Source of the DNA: Candidatus Aalborgicola bjergmarkensis
GTDB taxonomy: Bacteria > Pseudomonadota > Gammaproteobacteria > Burkholderiales > Burkholderiaceae_C
Direction of reading: 5' to 3'
Assembly (NCBI GenBank): GCA_016708725.1
Contig: JADJFE010000002.1
Span: 310,001 to 374,000, forward strand
DNA: 64,000 nt
Translations under genes and position numbers: made by a program
In this document: piece after piece, positions 18,743-28,876 of the stretch
Numbering within the stretch: position 1 is the first letter of the stretch
Layout: every line of letters begins with the position of its first letter
Notes under the pieces: generated by a model
The model's database searches: none
Told to the model about the DNA's origin: nothing
What the model saw: only the letters and a program-made list of their open reading frames with translations

Positions 18743-19672
18743 ATGATGAAAACTTTCTCTCTTTTTGCCCTGATCCTGAGCCTGGTGCTCACATTGGGCA
18801 TGGACAACGCCGAAGCCAAACGTTTGGGCGGTGGTCAGTCCAGCGGCATGCAACGCCAAAACACCACGGACAAAACGGCGACACCTGGCCCGTCGCAGTC
18901 AGCGGCAACACCAACGGCGCCTGCTGGCGCGGCAGCCACGCCGCCGAAGCGCTCCTGGATGGGGCCGCTGGCCGGTCTGGCCGCAGGTCTGGGTCTGGCA
19001 GCCTTGGCCTCGCATTTGGGTTTTGGTGAAGGCTTGGCCAATATGCTGATGATTGGTTTGCTGGTCATGGCTGTTGTCGGGGTGATTGCCTTTTTCATGC
19101 GCAAGCGCGCAACACCACCGCAGGCGGCCCTGGCGGGCATGGGAAGTACGGGTGGGATGGGGAGCGGCATGCCTTATGCCAATTCCAGTACCGATTCCCT
19201 CGCACACAAAGCCTACGATGTCTCCATGCCTGCACCGCAATCAAGCGGGTCACTGATCGGCTCCGGTCTTGCGCCCAACACCAGCGCGCAACCCAATATC
19301 CCTGCGGACTTTGATGTGGCCGGGTTTGTTCGCAATGCCAAAGCACAATTCTTGCGCTTGCAGGCGGCCAATGACAGCGCCAACCTTGATGATCTGCGCG
19401 AATTCACCACGCCGGAAATGTTTGGTGAACTGAGTTTGCAAATCAGTGAACGCATGGGGGCCGTGCAGCGTACCGATGTGCTCCACGTGGACGCCGAAGT
19501 GGTGCAGGTAGAGCAAGAGGCCACGCGCTACGTAGTGAGTGTCCGCTTTACCGGCAGCATTCGTGAGGACAGAAACGCGCCCGCCGAGGCATTCGAGGAG
19601 ATTTGGCATCTGACCAAGCCCCGTAGCGGCAATAGCGGATGGATGTTGGCCGGAATTCAGCAAGTTGCGTGA
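18743..19672 (+). CDS. Tim44-like domain membrane protein
   Basis: 309 residues: signal-like N-terminus (KTFSLFALILSLVLTLG), a low-complexity Gln/Thr/Ala stretch, a hydrophobic pair (PLAGLAAGLGLAALASHLGF and MLMIGLLVMAVVGVIAFF), then a Tim44-like domain from about residue 195 (FDVAGFVRNAKAQFLRLQAA). Bacterial homologues are inner-membrane proteins of uncertain role. The ATG doublet at 18743/18746 leaves the start ambiguous by one codon. Confidence 0.82.
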   Translation: MMKTFSLFALILSLVLTLGMDNAEAKRLGGGQSSGMQRQNTTDKTATPGPSQSAATPTAPAGAAATPPKRSWMGPLAGLAAGLGLAALASHLGFGEGLANMLMIGLLVMAVVGVIAFFMRKRATPPQAALAGMGSTGGMGSGMPYANSSTDSLAHKAYDVSMPAPQSSGSLIGSGLAPNTSAQPNIPADFDVAGFVRNAKAQFLRLQAANDSANLDDLREFTTPEMFGELSLQISERMGAVQRTDVLHVDAEVVQVEQEATRYVVSVRFTGSIREDRNAPAEAFEEIWHLTKPRSGNSGWMLAGIQQVA

Positions 19673-19692
19673 TAGGCGGGTAGGGTGGTGGG

Positions 19693-20154
19693 CTACTCCA
19701 CCACCTGCAACAAGGCAGCGCCAATAGCAGTGCGCGCATGCAGGTTAACCCGACGGATGCCGTCCGGTAGCACTTGCAGTTGTATATCAAGGTCGGCAAG
19801 AGGCAAGGATGGCCCGGCTTTTTCGGGCCATTCGACCAATTTAAGGCCTTGGCTTGCAAAAATATCGCGCAAACCGGCGTCTGCCCATTCCTGGGGGTCG
19901 GTGAAGCGGAAAAAATCAAGATGCCAGGCTTGGAAGGCTGGCAATTCGTAGGTTTCAACGACGGTGTAGCTTGGGCTTTTGATGCGCCCATGCACCCCCA
20001 GGGCGCGCAGCAGGTGACGCACCAGTGTGGTTTTTCCAGCACCCAGATCACCACGTAAGGTGATGAACGCCTGAGCAATGGCGGGTTGTGCGGCCAGGGT
20101 CTGGGCGAAGGCTTGGGTTGCTGACTCGTCGGGCAACAGCAGGTTTTTCATCAT
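19693..20154 (-). CDS. tsaE: tRNA threonylcarbamoyladenosine synthesis ATPase
   Basis: 153 residues with the Walker A GDLGAGKTTLVRHLLRALG and the family motif IKSPSYTVVETYE. TsaE partners TsaB and TsaD to make t6A37 in ANN-decoding tRNAs. Its right flank is where the conserved gene order stops and accessory DNA begins. Confidence 0.93.
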   Translation of the reverse strand: MMKNLLLPDESATQAFAQTLAAQPAIAQAFITLRGDLGAGKTTLVRHLLRALGVHGRIKSPSYTVVETYELPAFQAWHLDFFRFTDPQEWADAGLRDIFASQGLKLVEWPEKAGPSLPLADLDIQLQVLPDGIRRVNLHARTAIGAALLQVVE

Positions 20155-20160
20155 TGGATA

Positions 20161-20235
20161 GGCGCAATTGGCATAGCTATGCTATTTATAGCTGTACCCG
20201 CTTGTCCCATAAGCGCTACAGGCTATTTTTCCATA
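20161..20235. repeat. TAGCTGT-type small palindromic repeat
   Basis: The intergenic sequence holds TTTATAGCTGTACCCGCTTG then TCCCATAAGCGCTACAGGC, an imperfect palindrome. Variants occur near 3055-3095, 3755-3790, 30670-30715 and twice in each integron-head block. The rest of the gap to 20372 holds a GTCGCCTC...GAGGCGAC inverted pair that may belong to the following element. Confidence 0.6.
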
Positions 20236-20372
20236 TTTTATAAGCAAGCCCTTAGCGCGGCCTCTGGCCGCAACCAAATGGTGTCGCCTCTGTTGCCTGC
20301 GGATTGAATTTGTGAGGACAATATCCTCGACCTCAATGATGAGGAAGACCACCACGATGCGACGGAGGCGAC

Positions 20373-21490
20373 ATGAACATTTTCCTCGAAAAGTTTCACA
20401 ATCTTATTCAAGGTGTCATCGAGGGATTTGATCGATTAATCTTCAAGGGGCATTTGACCTCCCTGTTCCCGCAAGGTGCCTTTGGGCGCTACCTGTCCAA
20501 GCGTGGCGTGTTACTCAAAGATGCGGGCAAGTTCTTCGAAGCCGAAACGGCCCGCATCGTCAATCATGCCAAGGATGTCGCTGAGCAAGCCGGTCGGCCC
20601 TACATTTATCTCGAATCCGCCCACACCCACGCCAGCGGCCAGTCCAAGGAATCTAAGGCTCAAGAGATTGCCCAGCGTGACCAAATTACAGAAGGTCTGG
20701 TGTGCATCTTCGCTGTCCTGGAGGTCTGCTCATCGTTTGCAGTGATTGGTAACCGCAAAACACATCGTCTCGAAATTGTCAGTCGTAAGCGCAAATGCTT
20801 GCACCTGTATTGGTATTTGATTGATCCCGAGTTTGGCTGATGCATGTGCGTGTGCAAACCTGGGCACCTTTACACGATTCAGATATACATCAATGGTCGC
20901 GAGTGGATGTCGCCAGCTCACCAAGCAAGGTGTTGATTTTCAACGCAGTGACAACAAGATTGTGTGGTGTGCTGACTTGGAGGCTGCCGCAAAACTGAGT
21001 GAGAAGTTCAATCACATCGACTGGCCAAGCACGCTGATTCCAAAAGTACGCATGGTCAATCCACTGATAGATGATCTGGCCAAGGCAGGTTTCGCAGGCT
21101 ACTGGCTTGGCACCGATCAAGCCGAGTTTGCCACCGACATTCTCTTCAAATCCCAAGCCGATTTGCAGCGCATCTACAAGGACATCAGCACCGCCGCCAT
21201 TACCGCATTCTCAGCCACCGACGTCATGAGCTTTCTTGGTCGCAAACCGCACGGCAACTTCACTGGCGAAGTCATCATTGATAGCAAAAAACGCCCCCAA
21301 GGCACACGCATCAAGTTCCGCATGAAACGTAATTCCATCAAGATTTACGATCATCTCAACGTCTTGCGGATTGAAACCACCCTGAATAATCCGGCAGAGT
21401 TCAAAATCCTGACGTCATCTGAAAATGACCAGGGTCAAACCGTCTGTCGGTGGTCGCCTATGCGCAAAGGGGTTTCAAATTTCTGGCGTT
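20373..21490 (+). pseudogene. Mobile-element-associated protein, frameshifted and 3'-truncated
   Basis: The first 155 residues (MNIFLEKFHNLIQGVIEGFD to WYLIDPEFG) belong to a conserved family I associate with repeats and mobile DNA but cannot name securely. At 20838 one base seems lost (FG then stop; the family continues with MHVR-QTW). Another frame shift occurs near 20915, and the open part (QLTKQGVDFQRSDNKIVW to CRWSPMRKG) runs to ~21485, where it joins the truncated fadA1. It marks the left edge of the amplified array. Confidence 0.55.
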
Positions 21491-21492
21491 AC

Positions 21493-22350
21493 TCACATGG
21501 TCACACACACCCGCTTGGCCCCACGGCGTTTGCCTTCAATCAGGGCGTGGCCGGTCAGGCGTTGGCCGCTGACGCCGTATGGGTGGCCTACGGCGATGGC
21601 GCCGCCGTTGACGTTGAGTTTGTCTGCCGGGATGCCGAGCCGGTCGCGGCAGTAGAGCACCTGCACGGCAAAGGCTTCGTTGAGTTCCCACAGGTCGATG
21701 TCGTCGTCGCTGACGGTGACTTTTTTGGTCATCAATCCCATGACCTTGTCAGCCACGCCCATGGTGACGGTGATAGGGGCGATTTCGTCCTTGAACAAGC
21801 CATTTTCCAGCGCGGCGGCGGCACGCTGCTGGCTGGCGGCGCCGTATTCGTCCATGGCGGCGCGACCGATGTTGTACCGCTTGGCGACGTTTTCGGCGGT
21901 TTTGAGCATGTCCCAGTAGATTTCGGGCTTGGCTTTGAGCAAGGCCGGGTCGGTCAGCATGTGCTGGTTCATTTCCTGCTGTACGCAGGAGATGGCTTCA
22001 ACGCCACCCGCCACGTAGACATCGCCTTCGTTGGCGATGATGCGCTGCGCGGCGGTGGCGATGGCTTGCAGGCCCGAGGAGCAGAAGCGATTGAGCGTCA
22101 TGCCCGAAACGCTGACCGGGCAGCCCGCGCGCAGGGCGATCTGGCGGGCGATGTTCATGCCGGTGGCACCTTCAGGGAAGGCGCAGCCCATCACGATGTC
22201 ATCGACGGCACCGGCTTCGATACCTGCGCGGCTGATGGCGTGTTCGACCACGTGGCCGCCCAGGGTGGCGCCGTGGGTCATGTTGAAGGAACCTTTCCAG
22301 CTTTTGGCCAGGGGCGTGCGGGCGGTGGAGACGATTACGGCAGAGGTCAT
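21493..22350 (-). pseudogene. fadA: Thiolase copy 1 (fadA1), deleted
   Basis: From the ATG at 22350 (MTSAVIVSTARTPLAKSWKG) the frame matches acetyl-CoA acyltransferase, keeping the nucleophile Cys in NRFCSSGLQ. A 91-codon in-frame deletion joins VTVSDD to DIDLWELNEAF, removing the GNASQFSDGAGA substrate-loop region. The C-terminal Cys motif CIGGGMG is also lost, because homology stops at VCVTM, fused to the element on the left. It keeps an open frame but cannot be a working thiolase. The same deletion is in copy 3. Confidence 0.88.
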
Positions 22351-22429
22351 GGCTTTTCCTTGAAAATGTTTTTCACCCCTCGCCCGCTCGCGGGAGAGGG
22401 GCCGGGGGAGAGGGACTGGGAGGGCGCGT

Positions 22430-23890
22430 TTAGTTGAAAGTCTTGCCAGCGGCGGCAAGTTTGGCCAGCAAGGGCGCTGGTTCCCAGAAGGTGGCGTCAT
22501 CCAGCGGGTTCTGGGCGAAGCGGCGCATGGCCTGGACGACGTTGAAGAGGCCCACTTCGTCGGCATATTTCATGGGGCCGCCACGGAACGGGGGGAAGCC
22601 GTAGCCAAAGATGTACACGATGTCGATGTCGCTGGCCTTGCTGGCGATGCCTTCTTCCAGAATGTGCGCGGCCTCGTTGACCAGGCTAAAGACCAGCCGT
22701 TGCACAATTTCCTCGTCGGAAATCTTGCGCGGCGTGATGCCCAGCGCCTTGCGGTGTTCTTCGATCATGGCCACCACTTCGGCGTTCGGGATGGCGTCGC
22801 GTTTGCCGGGCACATAGTCGTACCAGCCCACGCCGGTCTTCTGGCCAAAGCGGCCTTTCTCGCACAGCAGATCGGCGGTTTTGCTGTATTTCATGTCGGG
22901 ATTTTCCTGGTAGCGGCGTTTGCGGATGGCCCAGCCGATGTCGTTGCCCGCCAGATCGCCCATACGGAATGGTCCCATGGCAAAACCGAATTTCTCCAGT
23001 GCCTTGTCCACCTGCTCGGGTGTGCAGCCTTCGTCGAGCAGGAAGCCGCTCTGACGGCCATAGTGTTCGATCATGCGGTTGCCGATAAAGCCGTCGCACA
23101 CGCCCGAGACCACGGCGGTTTTCTTGATCTTCTTGGCCAGGGTCATGACGGTGGCCAGCACTTCCTTGGAGGTTTTGGCGCCGCGCACGACTTCGAGCAG
23201 TTTCATGACGTTGGCCGGGCTGAAGAAATGCAATCCCACCACGTCTTCGGGGCGCTGGGTGAAGGCGGCTATTTTGTTCAGGTCCAAAGTCGAGGTGTTG
23301 GAGGCCAGAATCGCACCGGGCTTCATCACGCGGTCCAGTTCCTTGAACACGGCTTCCTTGACACCAATCTCTTCAAACACGGCTTCGATGACCAGATCGG
23401 CATCCATCAGTTCGTCGTAGCTCAAGGTGGTGGAGAGCAAGGCCATGCGCTGGTCGTATTTGTCCTGCTTGAGCTTGCCTTTTTTGAGCTGAGATTCGTA
23501 ATTCTTGCGGATGGTGGCAATGCCGCGATCCAGCGCCTCCTGCTTCATTTCCAGCATCCTGACCGGAATGCCCGCGTTCAGGAAGTTCATGGCAATGCCG
23601 CCGCCCATGGTGCCTGCACCGATGACGGCTACCGATTTGATAGTGCGCTGCGCTGTATCGGCGGGCACATCCGGGATTTTGGATGTGGCGCGTTCGGCCA
23701 GGAAGATGTGCTGCAGCGCGCGGCTCTCAGGCGTGAGCATCAGGTTGGCAAAGGTTTCGCGCTCCACGGCCAGGCCGTCGGCAAATTTGCCTTTGGTGGC
23801 TGCGGCCACGGCATCGACGCATTTGAGTGGCGCGGGGTAATTCTTTGACATGGCCTTGACCATGTTGCGCGCAAACTGGAAATAGCCGTC
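22430..23890 (-). pseudogene. fadB: 3-hydroxyacyl-CoA dehydrogenase copy 1 (fadB1), 5'-truncated
   Basis: The frame keeps the NAD-binding Rossmann motif VAVIGAGTMGGGIAMNF, catalytic-His segment GLHFFSPANVMKLLEVV and the C-terminal 3HCDH domain (VCDGFIGNRM onward). The enoyl-CoA hydratase half is gone: homology begins at a GDGYF-like position at 23890 and only ~485 of the family's ~700 residues remain. ATG 23863 could start a dehydrogenase-only protein. A TAAT|C junction with an attC R''-like box follows at 23907. Confidence 0.85.
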
Positions 23891-23982
23891 CCGCCGGAGC
23901 GCAGGATTAGACCGCAGATGGCAAGCAAGTCACGGTCTTATACAATGAAACCGTTATGGTTCCATGATGGTTGGAGAGACTA

Positions 23983-24225
23983 ATGCCTACAACGCTGACC
24001 TTGAAGAACATTCCCGATGATGTGTACGAACGGTTACGCGTGGCGGCTGCGATGCACCGCCGCAGCCTGAACAGCGAGGCCATTGTGTGCCTTGAAAGCG
24101 TGCTTACACCGATCAAGATAGTCCCCGGCGAGCGACTTGCTCGTGCACGTCAACTGCGTGCCGGGTTAAGCGCGGAGTTTGGCGCCCACGATATGGATGC
24201 ATTCAAGAAGCAAGGACGCCCGTGA
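23983..24225 (+). CDS. VapB/FitA-like antitoxin
   Basis: 80 residues: a ribbon-helix-helix N-terminus (TLTLKNIPDDVYERLRVAAA, HRRSLNSEAIVCLE) and a C-terminal toxin-binding tail. It overlaps the PIN toxin by 4 bp, the usual coupling. The promoter region (TTATACAATG, then an inverted AACC/GGTT pair around 23951-23975) could be an autoregulatory operator. It is one of the few plus-strand genes in the array cargo. Confidence 0.85.
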   Translation: MPTTLTLKNIPDDVYERLRVAAAMHRRSLNSEAIVCLESVLTPIKIVPGERLARARQLRAGLSAEFGAHDMDAFKKQGRP

Positions 24226-24617
24226 TCGTCGTGGACTCAAACGTGCTGGCGTATCTGTACCTGCCGGGGGAATATACGGCAGCAGCGGAAGCGCTGATGG
24301 AACACGACCCCGATTGGGCTGCACCTGTGCTGTGGCGTAGCGAGTTTCGGAATATTTTGGCCGGATACCTGCGACGCGGAACACTGACGTTCGAGCAGGC
24401 GCACGCACTCCAAAGTGAAGCTGAAGATTTGCTCCGTGGCGCCGAATACGAGGTGGACTCGCGCAGCGTCCTGGAACTGGTACGCGACAGCGAATGTTCC
24501 GCATACGATTGCGAGTTCGTAGCGCTTACGATGCAGCTCGGCACGAAACTCGTGACCATGGATGGCAAAGTGCTACGTTCATTTCCAGGCATCGCGGTGG
24601 CGCTCTCTGCGGGCTGA
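24222..24617 (+). CDS. PIN-domain toxin, VapC-like
   Basis: 131 residues. The PIN fold shows acidic residues in MIVVDSNVLAYLYL, LWRSEFRNIL, SAYDCEFVAL and LVTMDGKVL, as expected for an Mg-dependent ribonuclease. It is translationally coupled to the antitoxin. Family members cut tRNA or rRNA; the target here is unknown. The orientation is opposite to a normal cassette, but toxin-antitoxin cassettes with their own promoters are known in integrons. Confidence 0.87.
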   Translation: MIVVDSNVLAYLYLPGEYTAAAEALMEHDPDWAAPVLWRSEFRNILAGYLRRGTLTFEQAHALQSEAEDLLRGAEYEVDSRSVLELVRDSECSAYDCEFVALTMQLGTKLVTMDGKVLRSFPGIAVALSAG

Positions 24618-24687
24618 CGTCGGAATTCACCGGACCCGTAGGTGCCCGTGTGGAATGACCAGTTCGACCTCACGCCCCTCTTCAGTT

Positions 24688-25338
24688 TCATTTGGGAAGC
24701 ATTTGCGTGTGGATCACCGAGGAGCGCGTCCGGGACGCGAATTCCAAAGTCGTGAGCATCGCACGGAGATAAAAAAACATGTAGCCATCCCCGTTGGGAT
24801 CATCAAATTCATCCCAATATCGAAAATCGGCTGATTCACGAACCATCCTCAATACGCCTTCGGCGGAGCGCCCACTCCATTTGATAGCTTCAGCGGCCGC
24901 GGAGGCACCTGCTACGGTCTCGCACCAAGCAAGCAGTGAACGAAGTTCAAAGGCCGCCGCTTCGATTTTTTTGATGTCATCCAAGACCGTGACCAATCCA
25001 ACGCCCCATGCCAAGTTTTCAAAGCGAAGGTCGAACTGGTCGTATCCCAGGAATCCCAAAGAACGATTGTTTTTGCGGCATTGCACCAACCTGTCTACGC
25101 TATCGGCGGCCATCCCGCCTCTAGAACTGGCCGTAAACCAAAGGCACGTGGTATGCGCATCCAGAAAACGCACGCCTGCCCAGCCCGGATCCAATTTTCT
25201 GGCGACATCGAACTCGGCGACGGCTCTCGCTTGCCATATTGCCTCGAGTGCGCGTAGCTTCTCCTCGTTACGAGGAAGTGGCGGTGACGCTGCGTCGAAC
25301 GGCACCGTGTACGTGTCTGAGTGATAGGAGTCAGCCAT
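24688..25338 (-). CDS. Unknown cassette protein
   Basis: 216 residues, soluble, no membrane segments, acidic and aromatic-rich (AIWQARAVAEFDVARKLDPG, RYWDEFDDPNGDGYMFFYLR). I do not recognise the family. It starts ~50 bp from the attI-like site of head block D2 and reads away from intI', the position of a first cassette. Confidence 0.65.
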   Translation of the reverse strand: MADSYHSDTYTVPFDAASPPLPRNEEKLRALEAIWQARAVAEFDVARKLDPGWAGVRFLDAHTTCLWFTASSRGGMAADSVDRLVQCRKNNRSLGFLGYDQFDLRFENLAWGVGLVTVLDDIKKIEAAAFELRSLLAWCETVAGASAAAEAIKWSGRSAEGVLRMVRESADFRYWDEFDDPNGDGYMFFYLRAMLTTLEFASRTRSSVIHTQMLPK

Positions 25339-25387
25339 TTCTGTTTCCCGAAGTTTCAGACTGCGCGGCCTTTGGTGAGGTCGAATT

Positions 25388-25984
25388 TAATGTATAGAGA
25401 CACGTCCGCACCTCCCCAACACAGCGTCTGCCGCCGTAAGATGGCCATGCGCGATCTGCGCAACCCCACTTGCGACAAGGCTTGGAGCCAATGCATTGGG
25501 CAAATGAACAGTCATAACACCCCCAAAAAACTAGCACGCCGGTCCTTGCGCCAACCCGGCTACTGGATCAGTTACGCGCGCAGACGCGCCACCGGCACTA
25601 TAGCCCAAGAGTTGCAGTGGCTCATCTGTATCGGGTCAATTGTTTGGCTGGCATGAACACAACGCAATATGCCCGTATCCACCCGCAACCCAAGCCAGCG
25701 CCAGAGAAAAGCAGCAAAACTCCCATTTCCATAGCTGTCCCCGCACGTCCCATAAGGCTTCCAAGCCGATTCGCCCCAAATTTAGCGCAAAAATCACCCC
25801 GCCACACACCACCCACCCGCCGAGACAGGGCGAGTTGGGGCTGGATAGCCCCGAAATAAAGATGAAATACAGCTGCACCGCCCATGGAACAAGCGGCAAC
25901 AGCTACAAATATCAAAGCATGTTGTAGCACTTTACAGCACGTACAGCGCCCGTAAAGCGCGCCTCACCGCGCCCTACCCCACCA
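25388..25984 (+). repeat. Integron-head block D2 (attI-like site, intI', shared tail)
   Basis: Homologous to D0 and D3-D7. Left to right: an attI-like region (25394-25425, weakened GAGA/CTCC stem), the intI' start region, a degenerate intI' fragment, then a ~330-bp tail with two TAGCTGT-type palindromes and the conserved CCCCACCATCACA next to the fadA stop. No typical GTT crossover box remains at the cassette edge. Confidence 0.82.
25536..25650 (+). pseudogene. intI': intI' fragment 2 (start codon lost)
   Basis: Aligned with the other copies, the ATG is ACG (25536) and a one-base change shifts the frame, so IntI-like residues are split between frames (RQPGYWISYARR against LDQLR). It is more decayed than the copies at 31410 and 41337. 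Confidence 0.7.
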
Positions 25985-27160
25985 TCACAACACCTCAAAC
26001 ACCCCCGCCGCACCCATGCCGCCGCCGATGCACATCGTCACGCACACCCGCTTGGCACCACGGCGCTTGCCTTCGATCAGGGCGTGGCCGGTCAGGCGTT
26101 GGCCGCTGACGCCGTAGGGGTGGCCTACGGCGATGGCGCCGCCGTTGACGTTCAGGCGATCTGCCGGGATGCCCAGCCGGTCGCGGCAGTAGATCACCTG
26201 CACGGCGAAGGCTTCGTTGAGTTCCCACAGGTCAATGTCGTCCATTTTCAGCCCCAGACGCGCGAGCACCTTGGGGATGGCGAATACCGGGCCGATGCCC
26301 ATTTCGTCGGGTTCGCAACCGGCCACGGCAAAGCCCAGGAAACGGCCCAGGGGTTTTAGTCCCTTTTGTTCGGCCAGTTTTTCGTGCACCACGACCACGG
26401 CACCGGCGCCGTCGGAGAACTGGCTGGCGTTGCCTGCCGAGATCAAGCCGCCGGGTACCGCCGAGCGCAATCCGCTGATGGCCTCGACCGTGGTGCCAGC
26501 GCGAATGCCTTCGTCGTCGCTGACCGACACTTTTTTGGTCATCAGGCCCACACCCAAGTCGGCTACGCCCATGGTGACGGTGATGGGGGCGATTTCGTCC
26601 TTGAACAGGCCTTTTTCCAGCGCGGCGGTGGCACGCTGCTGGCTGGCGGCGCCGTATTCGTCCATGGCGGCGCGGCCTATTTGGTAACGCTTGGCGACGT
26701 TTTCGGCGGTTTTGAGCATGTCCCAGTAGATTTCGGGCTTGGCTTTGAGCAAGGCCGGGTCGGTCAGCATGTGCTGGTTCATTTCCTGTTGCACGCAGGA
26801 GATGGCTTCGACGCCGCCCGCCACGTACACATCGCCTTCGTTGGCGATGATGCGCTGTGCGGCGGTGGCGATGGCTTGCAGGCCCGAGGAGCAGAAACGG
26901 TTGAGCGTCATGCCCGAAACGCTGACCGGGCAACCGGCGCGCAGGGCGATCTGGCGGGCGATGTTCATGCCCGTGGCACCTTCGGGGAAGGCGCAGCCCA
27001 TCACGATGTCATCGACGGCACCGGCTTCGATGCCTGCGCGGCTGATGGCGTGTTCGACCACGTGGCCGCCGAGCGTGGCGCCGTGGGTCATGTTGAAGGA
27101 ACCTTTCCAGCTTTTCGCCAGGGGCGTGCGGGCGGTGGAGACGATTACGGCAGATGTCAT
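25985..27160 (-). CDS. fadA: Thiolase copy 2 (fadA2), intact
   Basis: 391 residues, full length for acetyl-CoA acyltransferase/acetyltransferase. It has the nucleophile Cys in NRFCSSGLQ, the loop GNASQFSDGAGAV, the His in GGAIAVGHPYGVSGQR and the second Cys in TMCIGGGMGAAGVFEVL. It would complete beta-oxidation by thiolysis, downstream of the dehydrogenase encoded just before it (68-bp gap with a CTCGCCCGCTCGCGGGAGAGG-like palindrome). It is one of two complete copies; transcription depends on whatever drives fadB2'. Confidence 0.92.
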   Translation of the reverse strand: MTSAVIVSTARTPLAKSWKGSFNMTHGATLGGHVVEHAISRAGIEAGAVDDIVMGCAFPEGATGMNIARQIALRAGCPVSVSGMTLNRFCSSGLQAIATAAQRIIANEGDVYVAGGVEAISCVQQEMNQHMLTDPALLKAKPEIYWDMLKTAENVAKRYQIGRAAMDEYGAASQQRATAALEKGLFKDEIAPITVTMGVADLGVGLMTKKVSVSDDEGIRAGTTVEAISGLRSAVPGGLISAGNASQFSDGAGAVVVVHEKLAEQKGLKPLGRFLGFAVAGCEPDEMGIGPVFAIPKVLARLGLKMDDIDLWELNEAFAVQVIYCRDRLGIPADRLNVNGGAIAVGHPYGVSGQRLTGHALIEGKRRGAKRVCVTMCIGGGMGAAGVFEVL

Positions 27161-27228
27161 GGCTTTCCTTGAAAATGTTTCTCACCCCTCGCCCGCTCGC
27201 GGAGAGGGCCAGGACGGGAGAGGAGCGA

Positions 27229-28873
27229 TCAGTTGAACGTTTTGCCAGCGGCGGCAAGTTTGGCCAGCAAGGGCGCCGGTTCCCAGAACTTGGCATCGTC
27301 CAGCGGGTTCTGGGCGAAGCGACGCATGGCCTGCACGACGTTGAACAGGCCCACTTCGTCGGCATACTTCATGGGACCGCCACGGAACGGGGGGAAGCCG
27401 TAGCCAAAGATGTATACGATGTCGATGTCGCTGGCCTTGCTGGCGATGCCTTCTTCCAGAATGTGCGCGGCCTCGTTGACCAGGCTAAAGACCAGCCGTT
27501 GTACGATTTCTTCGTCGGAAATCTTGCGCGGCGTGATTCCCAGGCTCTTGCGGTGTTCTTCGATCATGGCCACCACTTCGGCATTCGGGATGGCGTCGCG
27601 CTTGCCGGGCACATAGTCGTACCAGCCCGCGCCGGTCTTCTGGCCAAAGCGGCCTTTTTCGCACAGCAGATCGGCAGTTTTGCTGTATTTCATGTCGGGA
27701 TGCTCCAGGTAGCGACGTTTGCGGATGGCCCAGCCGATGTCGTTGCCCGCCAGATCGCCCATGCGGAACGGTCCCATGGCAAAGCCGAATTTCTCCAGTG
27801 CCTTGTCCACCTGCTCCGGCGCGCAGCCTTCATCCAGCAGGAAGCCGCCCTGGCGGCCATATTGCTCGATCATGCGGTTGCCGATAAAGCCGTCGCACAC
27901 GCCCGAAACCACGGCGGTCTTCTTGATCTTCTTGGCCAAGGTCATGACGGTTGCCAGCACCTCTTTGGACGTTTTGGCGCCGCGCACGACTTCAAGCAGC
28001 TTCATGACGTTGGCCGGGCTGAAGAAGTGCAATCCCACCATGTCTTCGGGCCGCTGGGTGAAAGCGGCTATGCGGTTCAGGTCCAGGGTCGAGGTGTTGG
28101 AGGCCAGAATCGCGCCGGGCTTCATCACGCGGTCCAGTTCCTTGAACACGGCTTCCTTGACGCCAATCTCTTCAAACACGGCTTCGATGACCAGATCGGC
28201 GTCACCCAGTTCGTCGTATCTCAAGGTGGTGGACAGCAAGGCCATGCGCTGGTCGTATTTGTCCTGTTTGAGTTTGCCTTTTTTGAGCTGGGATTCGTAG
28301 TTTTTGCGGATGGTGGCGATGCCGCGATCCAGCGCTTCTTGCTTCATTTCCAGCATTTTTACCGGAATACCGGCGTTCAGGAAGTTCATGGCAATGCCGC
28401 CGCCCATGGTGCCGGCACCGATCACGGCTACCGATTTGATAGTGCGTTGCGATGTATCGGCGGGCACGTCCGGGATTTTGGACGTGGCGCGCTCGGCCAG
28501 GAAGATGTGCTGCAACGCGCGGCTCTCAGGCGTGAGCATCAGGTTGGCAAAGGTTTCGCGCTCCACGGCCAGGCCGTCGGCAAATTTGCCTTTGGTGGCG
28601 GCAGCGACGGCATCGACGCATTTGAGTGGCGCGGGGTAATTCTTTGACATGGCCTTGACCATGTTGCGCGCAAACTGGAAATAGCCATCGCCCTGCGGGT
28701 GCTTGCACGGCAAATCGCGCGCCAGCGGCAAGGGGCGCACATCGGCGACCGAGCGCGCAAACGCCAAGGCTTCGTCGGCCAGGGTTTCGGCGGACGTGGC
28801 AATCTTGTCGAAGAGTTTCTGCCCTGGGAGCATGGCGAGTTTTTCGCTGGGGATGGCTTCGCCGCTGACGACC
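27229..28873 (-). pseudogene. fadB: 3-hydroxyacyl-CoA dehydrogenase copy 2 (fadB2), 5'-truncated
   Basis: The open frame covers ~548 residues: the end of the hydratase half (VVSGEAIPSEKLAMLPGQKL), then IGAGTMGGG, LHFFSPANVMKL and the complete 3HCDH C-terminus. Homology stops abruptly at 28873, four bases from the stop of the TOPRIM gene. Both hydratase catalytic Glu residues lie upstream and are lost. A TTG at 28875 could start a dehydrogenase-only product. Confidence 0.85.
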
Positions 28874-28876
28874 AAT

